A stretch of 64,000 nucleotides of DNA from the NCBI GenBank assembly GCA_022497155.1, contig MU385763.1:1-64000 (forward strand). The letters run 5' to 3'. The translations under genes and the position numbers were made by a program. The stretch's first letter is position 1. Each line of letters opens with the position of its first letter. The DNA comes from Whalleya microplaca (Eukaryota; Ascomycota; Sordariomycetes; Xylariales; Xylariaceae). The notes below the pieces were generated by a model. It worked only from the letters and a program-made list of their open reading frames with translations, made no database searches and was not told where the DNA came from. Positions 46,101 through 57,016 of the stretch are shown here, one piece after another.

Positions 46101-47411
46101 CTCTATATACCACGGTGTGCCCAGTCAAAGAGAACTCTACAGCACTACCAGAGCCCACCACATCTAGTGTCATTCCACCTATCGCTTCGAGTGCTCTGGG
46201 CGAGTCTACGGTCCTTCCGGTATCTGGGTCTAGCACTCCAATCCCAGTTGCGCCAAATTCCACTATGGCTGCCCCGTCTTACACAACTTCAACTGTGTAT
46301 TCGACGAACATATATACTGTAACATCATGCGCGCCAGAAGTCACAAATTGCCCTGCGAAACTTGGTGCCGTCACTACCGAGGTCGTTGCGGTATCTACTA
46401 CGGTCTGCCCTGTATCGGACAAGTCGACGGCTGCAGCTGATGTAACAGCGCCTCCGGTGGTTGGAGGGGCGCAATACACTACCACAGAGGTCACGCTCAG
46501 TAACACTTTCAGCAGTTCCGTTATCGTGGTGACCTCACTCATCTCTTTCGTTGATACACCGGCGCCGAGTTCAAACTACCCTACTGCTGGATCTGCTGGA
46601 TCTGCCCCCGGCTCAGCAGCGCTGTATCCGAACACGACTCAGCCAGGTACGACATTGACGCTTGGTAACTACTTCACAACTACTATTGAGTATGCATCAA
46701 TCACGCAAGGAACACCCGCGTCAGTATCTCCAGGTTTGGTTGCCACCAGCTACTACACACAATCCTCAATGCCTGCGGACGTCCCTAGCTACCAGATGAG
46801 CGAAGCATCCAGCACCATAGCGATGGCTTCCTCGGCACCAGAGGTTGCTAGTCCAGTTACAAGGTCAGTCCCCCCCCCTTTCCCCACTTACTCCCAGCTA
46901 TATGCTCAACAACGTGCAAAGTATCATGAGTATCAGTATACTGACGGTGATTCCTGTCAATAGAACCATAGCCACGTCCCAGACCGACGCGGAAAGCATG
47001 CCCCAGCCAACAGCAGGCCCCGATGGCGTCACAACGTTGACCTCGTCCGTTACAAACACAGCGACCGTGTACAAGTCGCTGTCTAAGTCGCCTGGGCAGA
47101 CTGGCGGTGGCGCGGTGGCGGGTGCTAACACGTGCCCCTGCGTGCCCCCCACAACAGTCTACATGACGGTGACCGAGACGGTCGCGCAAGTCACCGTCAC
47201 GAGCACAGTCCAGCCGCCGTTCCCGAGCACTTACGGCACGGGCACGGGTACGGGCACGGGCACGGGTGCGGTTCTGCTCGGCACCGGCGCCAGTAGCAAT
47301 CCGACCGGCTCAGGCGACACGTCGATGAGCACTGGTACAGCGATGCGTAGGTGGTTTAGGGGGCCCCACGGGGGCAATCGGCATGGGCATCATGGAGGGC
47401 ATCATCATTAG
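43106..47411 (+). CDS. Large Crh-type GH16 chitin-glucan transglycosylase with S/T-rich repeat region
   Basis: Three exons (43106-43921, 43976-46863, 46964-47411) join in phase to 1383 residues. A signal peptide (about 1-22, ending LANG) precedes a GH16 domain. The catalytic motif is DEIDWEFSG, with Glu124, Asp126 and Glu128. Fungal Crh enzymes link chitin to beta-glucan in the wall. After residue 290 comes more than 1000 residues of Ser/Thr-rich, heavily O-glycosylatable sequence. It contains five copies of a Cys-bearing unit (about residues 591-635, 715-759, 859-907, 947-992 and 1043-1088), pattern VYSTNIYTVTSC, then TNCP, VTTE, TTxCPV. Crh proteins usually end in a GPI-attachment signal. 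This one ends in Gly/Thr repeats and a His-rich tail (HGHHGGHHH) with no hydrophobic C-terminus, so it may be secreted or wall-bound by other means. Confidence 0.88.
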
Positions 47412-48781
47412 ACGGGATGACTGACATGACCCGGAGTTTACTGTTCATGTGGATCTTCCACTCTATCACGATATTTCTTTTGTTCGGGCATTTCTTTCCT
47501 TCTTTCTGATTATTGTATATTTATTATCTATTCATAGCCTTCACCCAGGCTTGGCATTTGCATTTTTGGATATTTTCATGATAGTCGTTTAATGAAAAGT
47601 TATTTCTACTGATGAGCTCGGCATTGGGATTGATGTAAGAGATATGATTGGGTTGAATTGATTGCAGCTCTTTGGAAACTATTCAGCATTCAGGGCCATC
47701 GTGATATGAACATCTAAACATCGATTGAGCTACTACATACATGCCAATGCTGAACGTTGACCGGGTGGTTCGACCCGTTCATTCTTGCAACACTATTGAT
47801 TGCACCTCGATGATTACACACCTAGTGCAGCCTCCGCGAGGAAATTTATTGAGCCTGAAGTCTTGCCGGCTATTCGACAAATTGCTCCTTAGGAAGTCAA
47901 ATGTCCTTGATGCTTTGAAATCGTCGATTGGGTCGGGAGAAGCTGCACGACATCGTGGCTTGCGCCCCAAACTTCGACATTTTCAGAGAATTGGTCTTGG
48001 ATAAAACCTTGCGTGAGCTTTTATTAGATAGACGAATATAATGTAGGCCGAATACCAAAAACAATGCGCCTGTTCGTCTGCTTGCAGACAGCGAGCAAAA
48101 ATGTGGAGTTCGGAGCCTGATGGCTTTATGGTTCATGGAGTATGGCGAGTTTACTATTCGATCTAATGTCCATCAGGCCATCCCTACCTAGAAAATAAGG
48201 AGGTGAACCGTCCATAAAACAGCAGCTACCTATGCTACTCTGATGCATGCATTGGTAGCAACTTTGGCTACCAGCTGATGAAGGGCAAGGTAAGTAAGTG
48301 TCTTAACTAGCGGAAGCGGATGGAGAGTCCTTAAAAGGAAAGTGGAGACACCCACTGTAGTGGCTGATTGGCTCAATATCTTGATCTATGTTCATCCAGA
48401 GGCTGTTTGAGAAAAGGAATGATTCAATTGTTAATTATCACGTATCTCTTAAAGTTACAACTACGTAACCGGCCTACATGGTGTGCCGTCTGGCGCACGG
48501 ACCATTTGCCCCCAGCTGTTGGTAGTTTGCACCAACATAGGTTCGAGTTATGTTGGTCGGAGTCAGAGGCTGTTATTGCAACAAAGAATAAATGTATCGT
48601 GTGACTATATATGTGTTGCTATAATATCAAGGTGCACAAACTATGACTCTTCTAAATGAGTAACCCCCCGAACTTCCTGCTCCTACTATTTCATCTACCT
48701 ACAAATATTTGCCCTTCCTACAACCCTTCCTGACCCTGTTCTTCCACAATCCAATATTCCATAGCACCGACAAAGCTCATC
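47412..48781. other. Intergenic region downstream of the Crh gene
   Basis: Nothing gene-like is supported in 1.4 kb. Open frames under 90 codons overlap on both strands without motifs. Confidence 0.5.
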
Positions 48782-50198
48782 ATGGCAGACAAGGCTGAAT
48801 ATTCAGATGGAGTAGGTACCCCCCAAACACTTGGTTTTCGATGTTTCTTAGTTTCATTTGCTGACAGGCTAATCTCTCAGGAGCCAGTGTCCTTGGATCG
48901 TCCACAGTCTCGCCCTCCTCATTGGGGTCGTCCTGGACTCGTATGTCCTACCAATCTATCAGATTATGAGCCATATACTAAACACTCCATCACAGGATGA
49001 GAAGGCGGTCGACCGGGTCCGGAAGAATGGCGTGTGGAGGCAGAAAAAACATACTTCATCCTCTTCAAACAATCAAGAACAAGTAAGTCCATGTCCAAAA
49101 TTGTCTTCCTTGGCCTATTTCTTTATCACTCCAACATAATAAAAAACGGTCTTGGCAAAGAGGGGACCTTGGTTCACTCATCGGCACTGAGCCATGCGTT
49201 ACTGCTGACCATTACTGGTCAACCCGCCTACTTTGGAGGAGGGGCAGCACCATTAAGTAATGACGAGCCCAAGGAGTAAGTTGTACTGTCGGCGAATCCT
49301 TGTCACTGAGAATCACGGTGGATTTTCTATTAAACGGGTTGGGTCTGGAACATAAGTCTTGAGCACCCATATAGGGGGTGTGGCTCAGCTTTCGCTCTAC
49401 CCCTTCAGAGAGCGTTAGTGAGCAGGTTGCGTTGATGGCTCTGAAAACATGCTGCATAGTTCCCATGTAGTGTGTGGCTCACCCCCTTGTGGGAGGCATG
49501 ACGAGCGTTATCGCGCCTCAGCTATTGCATTTCTCAACAAAGTACCATGCATAATGTCTCAAGACTTGATAAAGGGGCTACTGATCTAGCATTTTGGGGT
49601 CTGGCTTGCTCAGCAGATTCATCTGCTGACTGGACTGTGAAACGATAGAACATCCAACCAAAATCTCTACACTATCGATTGCCGTCCGGCCGTAACTTAC
49701 CTTTTCCAGTAAGTGTAAACCCCCTGACAGGATAAGAGGAGCACCTAGACTGACTAGAAAATAGATTCAGGCTTCTATACGTCGCAGTAGGAGACGGAGC
49801 AGTGGTATCGATGTTCCAGACACCGGTAACGAGGTAACTCAAGGTGTTGATGCTCTATACACTGAAAGTGAGGGGGCCCATCTTAGCGACCAGATCGAAC
49901 GCTTGGACACAAGTGTCTCGCATAACATGAATCCTTTGCGACACGATGTGAACAGCATGGCAGATACTCTTATTAGATCGGACGGAGAAACTCCCAGAAC
50001 CAAAAAAGTTGTTCAATTTCAGGAGCATGATGATCTCTTCAACAAGCGACCTTCTCAACTCGTACGTAATAGTAATCTTCGCAAAGGGTTACATCCACTG
50101 ACTCCCATGCTTAGGTGGTTCTGGATATCCGCATGGTGATGGGCTTCACGATACTCGTTTCACTCTTTACCGGCTACCTTGCCGGCAAACTTCTATAA
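48782..50198 (+). CDS. Small tail-anchored protein with many short exons, not recognised
   Basis: Six exons (48782-48811, 48881-48940, 48996-49082, 49649-49708, 49771-50061, 50115-50198) join with all phases zero to about 203 residues. The N-terminal half is basic and Ser/Arg-rich (VDRVRKNGVWRQKKH, SIRRSRRRSSG). A helical stretch follows (LSDQIERLDTSVSHNMNPLR). The end is a single hydrophobic segment (MVMGFTILVSLFTGYLAGKLL), again a tail-anchor layout. The family is unknown. The 566-bp third intron could hide an extra exon. The acceptor of exon 5 could be 6 bp further left (49765) without changing phase. All splice borders are canonical. Confidence 0.5.
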
Positions 50199-50742
50199 AT
50201 TCGAGACTCTCCAGGTGGTGATGCTAGAGATATGAGGGCATCATGGAGGTGCAACATCTGAGCGTAGGTTTCAAATTCTATCCAAATATGGCACTTAAAT
50301 ATCGTGCCTTGTCACTATTATTCCAGTCTTGATCCAATAAATTACCTCGTGTAGCATTAGTGATAATGATAATACTACTGTCACGATAATAGGGGTATTA
50401 GATATTGCTCCGAGATCCATAGGCTTAAAAGAGATCTTCTGTAACTAGAAGATCCTTCGGATCTTAGAACTTTACACAATTTTACTAGAGTGATCACGGC
50501 AGCACCTAAATGATCATTGCACACACTGTAACTGTGATAACTACTATTCAAATCACTATTCTACGCTTATGAGAAACTAATGAAATGAATAATAAGACAG
50601 TGCTGTATTGGATTGACCTGAAAGTTAAAATTGAGAGGTCTATCAATAATAACTGTGAGCGGAGCTATACCAAGTAGCATTCAGGGTGAGAGCATCACAC
50701 TCCGCTGTAGAAGATAATTATCTAAAGACTGAATCGCCGTAG
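50199..50742. other. Intergenic region
   Basis: AT-rich, with no open frame of note. It lies between the convergent tail-anchored gene and F-box gene, so it is probably 3' UTR. Confidence 0.5.
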
Positions 50743-51453
50743 CTAATCACGAATTCCAAATTCCCTAGCCATGAATGACATCATAGTCTCACCCTCATCG
50801 TCCAGGCCACCTGTTTTCTCTGTTTGCCTCCCTGTTGGTTTCTGGGCCGTGTTCGCTGTCCGCCGCCGTACAGCCAATGCTTCGGATATCCTCTTCTTGG
50901 GCCCACCGCCCAAGCAGTCCACAGTATGACGAAAGGCCCTCCAATCCGGGCGACACTCAAAAGCAGGATCAAAGGACAGCCCCAGAAAAATTGGCGTCGT
51001 CTGGCTCAGTCGATACAGGCTCTCATTGTCAAGGTACTTCAGGATTTGCATGAGAACCTCGTCCGGCAATCGCTCGAGGGGGCTGAGGGGATACAGCCCT
51101 GGCTCCACCGCCTCCACCTCGTCCTTCCCCCCTTCTGCTATCCTCTCGTCTCCTACATCGATGGTCTCCATGCGCTCGGCCGCCTTTCGCACCACGCCAT
51201 GATGTCGGCCGATGAGACCCCAGGCACTGAAGCTCGGGTCTTCGAAGACTTGTGAGCACTGGTTGGGCAGATCCGGACTCATCTTCGGATGTTCTAGGGA
51301 TTTGGCAGTCTTGGATAGACTAGCCGCGGGATTGTGACGCGCTAACTTGTTCTCGAAGCTGCGTATTCGCATTTGTAGAGCGAAAGTATGGAAGTGCTGC
51401 GAAAGCGGGGTTGCGCCGTCTGCTGCGCCGGATATGGATGTTGTGGCGTCCAT
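50743..51453 (-). CDS. F-box domain protein
   Basis: A single-exon frame of 236 residues. An F-box is visible at about residues 123-165: LSPLERLPDEVLMQILKYLD then NESLYRLSQTTPIFLGL, with the Leu-Pro and hydrophobic spacing that binds Skp1. F-box proteins bring substrates to SCF ubiquitin ligases. A DWRAFRHTV-type block follows, common after the F-box in fungal proteins of this kind. No substrate-binding repeat (WD40, LRR) is seen in the short C-terminus, so the target is unknown. The N-terminal 100 residues are low-complexity. An upstream exon cannot be excluded. Confidence 0.8.
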   Translation of the reverse strand: MDATTSISGAADGATPLSQHFHTFALQMRIRSFENKLARHNPAASLSKTAKSLEHPKMSPDLPNQCSQVFEDPSFSAWGLIGRHHGVVRKAAERMETIDVGDERIAEGGKDEVEAVEPGLYPLSPLERLPDEVLMQILKYLDNESLYRLSQTTPIFLGLSFDPAFECRPDWRAFRHTVDCLGGGPKKRISEALAVRRRTANTAQKPTGRQTEKTGGLDDEGETMMSFMAREFGIRD

Positions 51454-52048
51454 TGTGTGCTTTGTGTCAGCGAAACAAAGAAAACGACAATTGAGAACTT
51501 GTGTAGCAGTGATACTACGGATGTCTTGTCTCTTCTACTGCTATCGTTTCAAAGGTTAATATGATAACGGAACAGCTGTATGTCTTCGATTACCTAACCT
51601 TACTTGGTTTACAATCATCTCCTCGCTTACGAGCAAAACTTTGAATATCTTTAAAGATCTACTAGTCGCAAACCTTCGCAAATACAGGTATAAGCCTTAG
51701 ATAAATGAAGATTGGCTGCTGGGATTGAAGAGGTTTGGCTGTGCATTCTGGTGTTGAATGGTATCTAGTAGAGATTGACGAGACCTATATATGCATTTGG
51801 ACTTCAAGGCAGCAACTAGGTACTATTTGTATTTTGATCTCTCGGTGTATATGAGAAAACTTTCTTGGCTTTATGCAAGCTATATAAATTTCTGAAATAT
51901 CAACGAGTGTACTTCTCTATCCACTTCAATGTTGCTGGAGCGACCACGCCGTCGCTAGTGTACAGATTGTCTGCAGTCTGACCATCCTTCAGTGACTATC
52001 TAGTTATATATGAGAGTATACATTTAATGATTGTTGAAGCCCAAGCAT
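51454..52048. other. Intergenic region between F-box and AAA ATPase genes
   Basis: AT-rich, with no gene. Both neighbours are on the minus strand, so it holds the F-box promoter and the 3' end of the ATPase transcript. Confidence 0.5.
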
Positions 52049-54966
52049 CTAATGACCTACGTCGTCAGTATAAGGGAGAGAAATTTGTCTCCCAACACGG
52101 GATACATCCAGCACAGTACGGATATGTTCAATGGATAGGGGAGAGTTCTCATGACTGGCAAGCAGCTGCGCCGTCTTCACAAGATTCTTGATATCACGCC
52201 CATTTATATCAAGTGACTGCAGCTCGGAGAAGTCTTGTGATTGCAGCGTTGACCCCTGACGAGAATTATGCGCAAAGCGCTCCCATATCTGCCGACGGGC
52301 CTCCACGCTAAGACGGGGATACTGTATGGTCAGATGAATCCGTGATTGGAAGGCAGGGTCAATTGCTTCAACGCGGTTGGTTGTCATGAACAGCACTGTA
52401 GCATCTGGGATCAGCATTTACTTATTCTTAATAGTCTTGTGGTAGAATGGAAGTGCTGAGAAGAAAATCTGGGCCCTTTGATGTATCATAGTAGGGATTG
52501 GGTACTCCTGGGTGAATAGATTGGATACAAATGACAATAAAGGGCTTCGCTGCTACTTACTACCCCGATAGTATTCGAGTAATCGCAGAAAGATGGCGAC
52601 AATGCTGTTACGATCAAGATTGTCGGCACTGCGCTTCGAAAGGAGAACGTCGCACTCGTCAAGGAGCAAGACTGCGTCCCACTTGGCAGCTACTTCTAGT
52701 ATCATCTCGAGCTGATCTTCCACTTGATCGGCCGAATTGCCTAATTCCCCGGCACTCATCGCGTAGAGAGGTCGGCGAAGCTTATCGGAAACTGTAGAAT
52801 ACCAAATCAGTTAGAACTCAAGGCGTCCATTGTGTAGAGGCAAAATCTACTAAATTCTTACCTGCTTCTGCTGTCAACGTCTTTCCGACACCCGGTGGTC
52901 CTTCCAGAAGCATGATGAGGCCCTGCCCTAGGTAACGAGTTTCTGTTAGTTCCAAGGAATGCTCCAACGTTCAAGCTGTTATACCTTTGCCTTCAATAAC
53001 ATCATCAAACATGTCTTTGTTCTTCATATGACTCTCAACGAAGGCAGTGATTAGTCTCTTGTACTCGCCAGTCAACACCAAGCTATCAAAAGCGCCATCA
53101 TGCCATTGCATATCCTCTATATGAGCAACGTGAAATGTGACTAGGTTCTATGAGATATTGGTCACCATACAACTTGGCTGAATACTCACCCCAATTCTGG
53201 GTCTTGAAACAATACCCTCGTACGTATGTACTACATAGGTATAACAGGTCATCCGTAAGCTCGGGTCTATTCGCTGCATTAAATCATTAGTCTGGTAGTT
53301 GCATAGGTATTTCAACTGTCGCTTAGATAGAACCTACAGTCCTTTATCGCAGGCCCAAGTTTTGATACCTGAATTGGAGCCATAGGTCGCACTGTATCCA
53401 TGCCTGTAGATCCATATGCGCCAGGGGGCCCCAAAGCCCCTGGCGGCGGCGGAGGAAGCTTCAGTAGAGGTTAGCTTTTACCCGTAGGTAGTAATGATAT
53501 ATGCAAGGTCACGCACATTCCTTCCTTGAGCAGTCATTCTACCTCTACTATTGATATCAGGTTGTTGGGTCTGATGCATCTGGTCCCCGACGTCTACTCT
53601 TGGTTTCACTAAGGTGGAATCGATCCGTTTCAGCTCATTATGTCTCCCAGTGAAGGTGGCATATGATGAAGGATCGATGATAATCCTCCCCTCTACCTAT
53701 ATCATTGATCAGAACAGAATCTGTAAGTTGAGATGGATTGACATACAGAGCGCTTATGCCTTCCGTCGATTGCCATGCCTTTATAGGTAGCATAATGATA
53801 AGGTTTGAGCTGGGTATCTCTAAAAATTCGGCCTCGTTTTGTAAGAGCTTCCTTGATCTCTTCTAGCCTCGGATGGCAAGACGCAGGGAATGCATCGAGT
53901 TCCTTGATCCGTTTCGTGCCCGAAAAACTGGGAATAAAGACGACACTTGACTGGTACCCAAAGCCTCTTCCATCACAGTCAATTTCATTCACAAATAGTT
54001 GGAAGTATTGGCCACTGTAGCTGCCGCCATAGTTGGCGCTCTGGAGCTTGAAGATGCGATCATAGCCATCGACATCGGAGGTATAGATATCGATTCCTGG
54101 CCTAAATATGGTCCAAAGATAGTCGTACGTGATGACTCCATTTTTGTTCAGATCATTGCTTGATGAAATGGTTTCCTTCAACTCGGTTCTCAAAGTCCTC
54201 TGTAAGAGGCATGCATGGCTCTTGCGAACAGGGTCCTTGACGTCACGAATGGCTTGTTCCAGACGGTCCCATTCATAGAAGAAACAATGGAATGGAGCTT
54301 TAAAAACGAGCTTCTTGAGCGCAGTCGTGATGCCTGCGTATTCTTGGAACACTTCACCAAGGAGAGACCTCAGGTGAGGGCTCTGGACGACAACTGAAAC
54401 GCTTTGAGTCAGTGCCCACTATTTCTCGATATTATGAAGAGAATATAGAAGCCTTAAAGCCTATTTCTATGTTCGGTATTTCGAGGTATCCCAATATGCT
54501 CGCGAATCACGATAGAAGGGATACGAGACAATCGCGAGGGTTGCTTACTAGAGTGAAGAACCATTGACTTGCCGTCGCCATGGCTCTTTCGTAAGCGAAT
54601 TAGAAGTGCGTGACGCTTGCTTTTGGTTTCTTCTTCTACTGATGTTTCTACATCATCTGGGAGCTCTTCAACCCAGTTGATGCAGCACGGGCATTTGGTT
54701 TCGCCTTCGTACAAGGTCTTGGTGGTACATAGTTGCCCAGAATTTTCTCTGTCTGGAGATTCGTCCTCGTCAGTACTAGGTTCATCTGAGTCAAGGTTCG
54801 ACCAATCGACGCTGTTGGTCTCATAGACACTATGCAGCTGCTGGGGTTGAGCCTTATGTAATCACTTTTAGTTGTCTTTCCACTAAGGACATATGCTTCA
54901 GAGAGAATAGCTTACAGTTTCGATATCACTCTCACTCCTTAGAGTGTCTACTACAGGAGACGTCAT
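52049..54966 (-). CDS. Fungal AAA-family ATPase with N-terminal DUF7025-like region
   Basis: A multi-exon gene. First exons 54966-54916, 54852-54549 and 54393-53747 join in phase; several short exons follow, down to the stop at 52049. The N-terminal part is acidic with a CPCC pair. The next block (IVVQSPHLRSLLGEVFQEYA, then FHCFFYEWDRLEQAI) is the DUF7025-like region typical of a large filamentous-fungal AAA group. The ATPase core has Walker A GPPGVGKT (codons near 52880-52905), Walker B AVLLLDECDVLL (near 52640-52675), sensor FMTTNRVEAIDPAFQSRIHL with the arginine finger, and the lid. A Pro/Gly-rich linker lies near 53400-53460. Substrate and cellular role are unknown. Borders of the middle exons (53700-52980) are less certain. 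Confidence 0.82.
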
Positions 54967-56316
54967 TTGCCCCGCCCTCTAGATTGATGCAATAGTTATA
55001 TCTTATTATCAAGACGTTAGCAACTCACGTTGAGGATAGTCTGAATATATAGATGGGATCCCAAGACGCTTGTCGTAACAGAAACTTGTGTCAAGAAGAG
55101 CCTCAAGCAATTCGGCGACTACTAACTACTGAACGAAGACTAATTCGGCATATGCATGCATGGAGTAATCTTGGCAACCACTTGGGTAATGCCTATTGGC
55201 TTTTAAGTTACACAACCTCTATAACCATACAGAACGTAGGCAACCAACATGTATTAGAATTCTAGGTGGGAGCCTCGTCAGCACATGCAGGCTGGGATTT
55301 AGTCCTCTGCATATGCATGATTCCTGTACTATAAAGTTCCTTTTTGGCTCAACAAATTTCCCGTGATCATGAGAGCATCCCGGTTTATCCCGTTGTACTA
55401 CGCCAAAGTGCTCTATCTTAGCTACTGGTTGATCTGATGAGGCCATTATAGCTCTAGAATATTACGTAATTGAAAGACACTTCTTCCATAGATTATTAAC
55501 TTTACGTAGCAGCTTTTCCTGAGGCAGGGGACATATCATAAAATATATATCATTCATATTCTGCTTTGAGCGAGTTACCCTTCTATTAGTGTCATCCATC
55601 ACTACATAGGGCAGTCTACAATACCTACACGCTTGTATTTGAAGACTTATTGAGATCCTGTCGTCGATGTGGGCTTGAATGTAATTCGATTAAAACATCC
55701 TTTGGTATTTCAATAGCCATGAAGATTTTGTAAACCATCAAACGGGACAAAAGCTGTAACACATTTCTCATTATAAGTCTATCATACACCCCCCCTCCCC
55801 CCTTCCCCCGGGGCCTCCCTTTTTCTTCTTCTTCTTCTTTGAAATGGATATGTAAGAGAGTGACCATTGGACCATTAGGTCCGTGTGACACCCAAATCTT
55901 CCCTTGATTCACATGATATTTTTCAAGGCGATGTTCTGCCCTCACAGAACAAACCAAAAGCAATGAAAACCATGACTAGAATGTTATCATTCCACGCTCC
56001 GATAACCATCGCGACGGAATTACCTAGTTGTGAGGATAATTGAACATTACCCTGAAAAGTTGTCCTAAATGGCCTTTTTCCCCTCAAGCATTTTATCGTG
56101 CACAGAGCTGGAGCATACTTATAGGACATGCAAAGAAAGCCTTATATATGTGCTAAGAATGGCCTGGATAAATACCTACAAAGCTTGCCATACACATACA
56201 TGTAAATGTTTCACGTGTAGCTCAAAGTGGGTTTTGAAGACATTAAAGGCAAGCTGTAAGAATCCTACTAAATAGTGTCACGTCTATTGCCGTTAAATAC
56301 TGCACAGTCACTTCTC
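54967..56316. other. Intergenic region upstream of the AAA ATPase
   Basis: No gene is supported. There is a polypyrimidine/C-rich stretch at about 55786-55836 ending in a CTT trinucleotide run. Confidence 0.5.
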
Positions 56317-57016
56317 TCAAACCTTGACCGGGATGCCCCCTGCCCTCGCGGCCTCAGCCTGGCCAAACTTGTCCCTGCCGCCGGCGAAGACCTTGTCGAA
56401 GTCGTACTCGGCCCACCGGATATCCGGGTTGAGGCCGGCGAACTTCCAAACGCCGTCGACCTTGCGGTACCAGTGGACATTGGTGGAGTGGGCGTGGCCC
56501 TTGACGGCGACCTTGGAGCGCGTGGCGTCGGTGTACCGCTGGTGCGGGACGCGCAGCTGGTGCGTTCCGACGACCTCCGTGTCCGAGATCTTCTCCCACT
56601 TGGACCCACCTAGGAAATGCTGCGTCTTGAGCAGCGGGTCGCCCAGCACCGCCGGGCTCGAGATCATGGATATGAACTCCTCCGCTGGCATTGCCTCCCA
56701 GAGCTTGTCGAGGAAGGAGCGGTAGTCGATCTGTTTGACTACGGGTTAGTTACTCTGTCCAGTGGTATGCCGTGGGTGAGAAGAACGAGCGATCCTCTCA
56801 GTGGGAAGGACGCACTCGCAGTGTAGGCGCAATGCACTTCCGTAGCCTATCCCAGTCCTTGCTGTCGTAGCTGTCCGCCCACTCGAAGAAGCATGTCGTC
56901 AAGCCGAGGTAGTCTGGCGGCTATTAGTACTAGCTCTCCAAAGTCGTGACGTAGGTTATCTCAATGCTCCTAGGCATACCCTCGAATGTGATGTTTGTGA
57001 TGTTTCCGTTGGCCAT
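56317..57016 (-). CDS. SCD1: Scytalone dehydratase (DHN-melanin biosynthesis)
   Basis: Three exons (57016-56980, 56913-56816, 56730-56317) join in phase to 182 residues. The protein matches the scytalone dehydratase family along its whole length ([55 protein letters not shown]). The known active-site residues of the Magnaporthe enzyme (Tyr30, Asp31, Tyr50, His85, His110, Ser129, Asn131) are all present here with a constant two-residue offset: Tyr28, Asp29, Tyr48, His83, His108, Ser127, Asn129. The enzyme dehydrates scytalone to trihydroxynaphthalene and vermelone to DHN in pigment synthesis. No polyketide synthase or naphthol reductase is in the window, so the pathway is not clustered here. 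I use the symbol SCD1 as in other fungi. Confidence 0.95.

Noticed and set aside
49212..49510. Possible tRNA or structured RNA within the long intron of the second tail-anchored gene
   Set aside because: Short complementary stretches are present, but no cloverleaf with B-box could be drawn.
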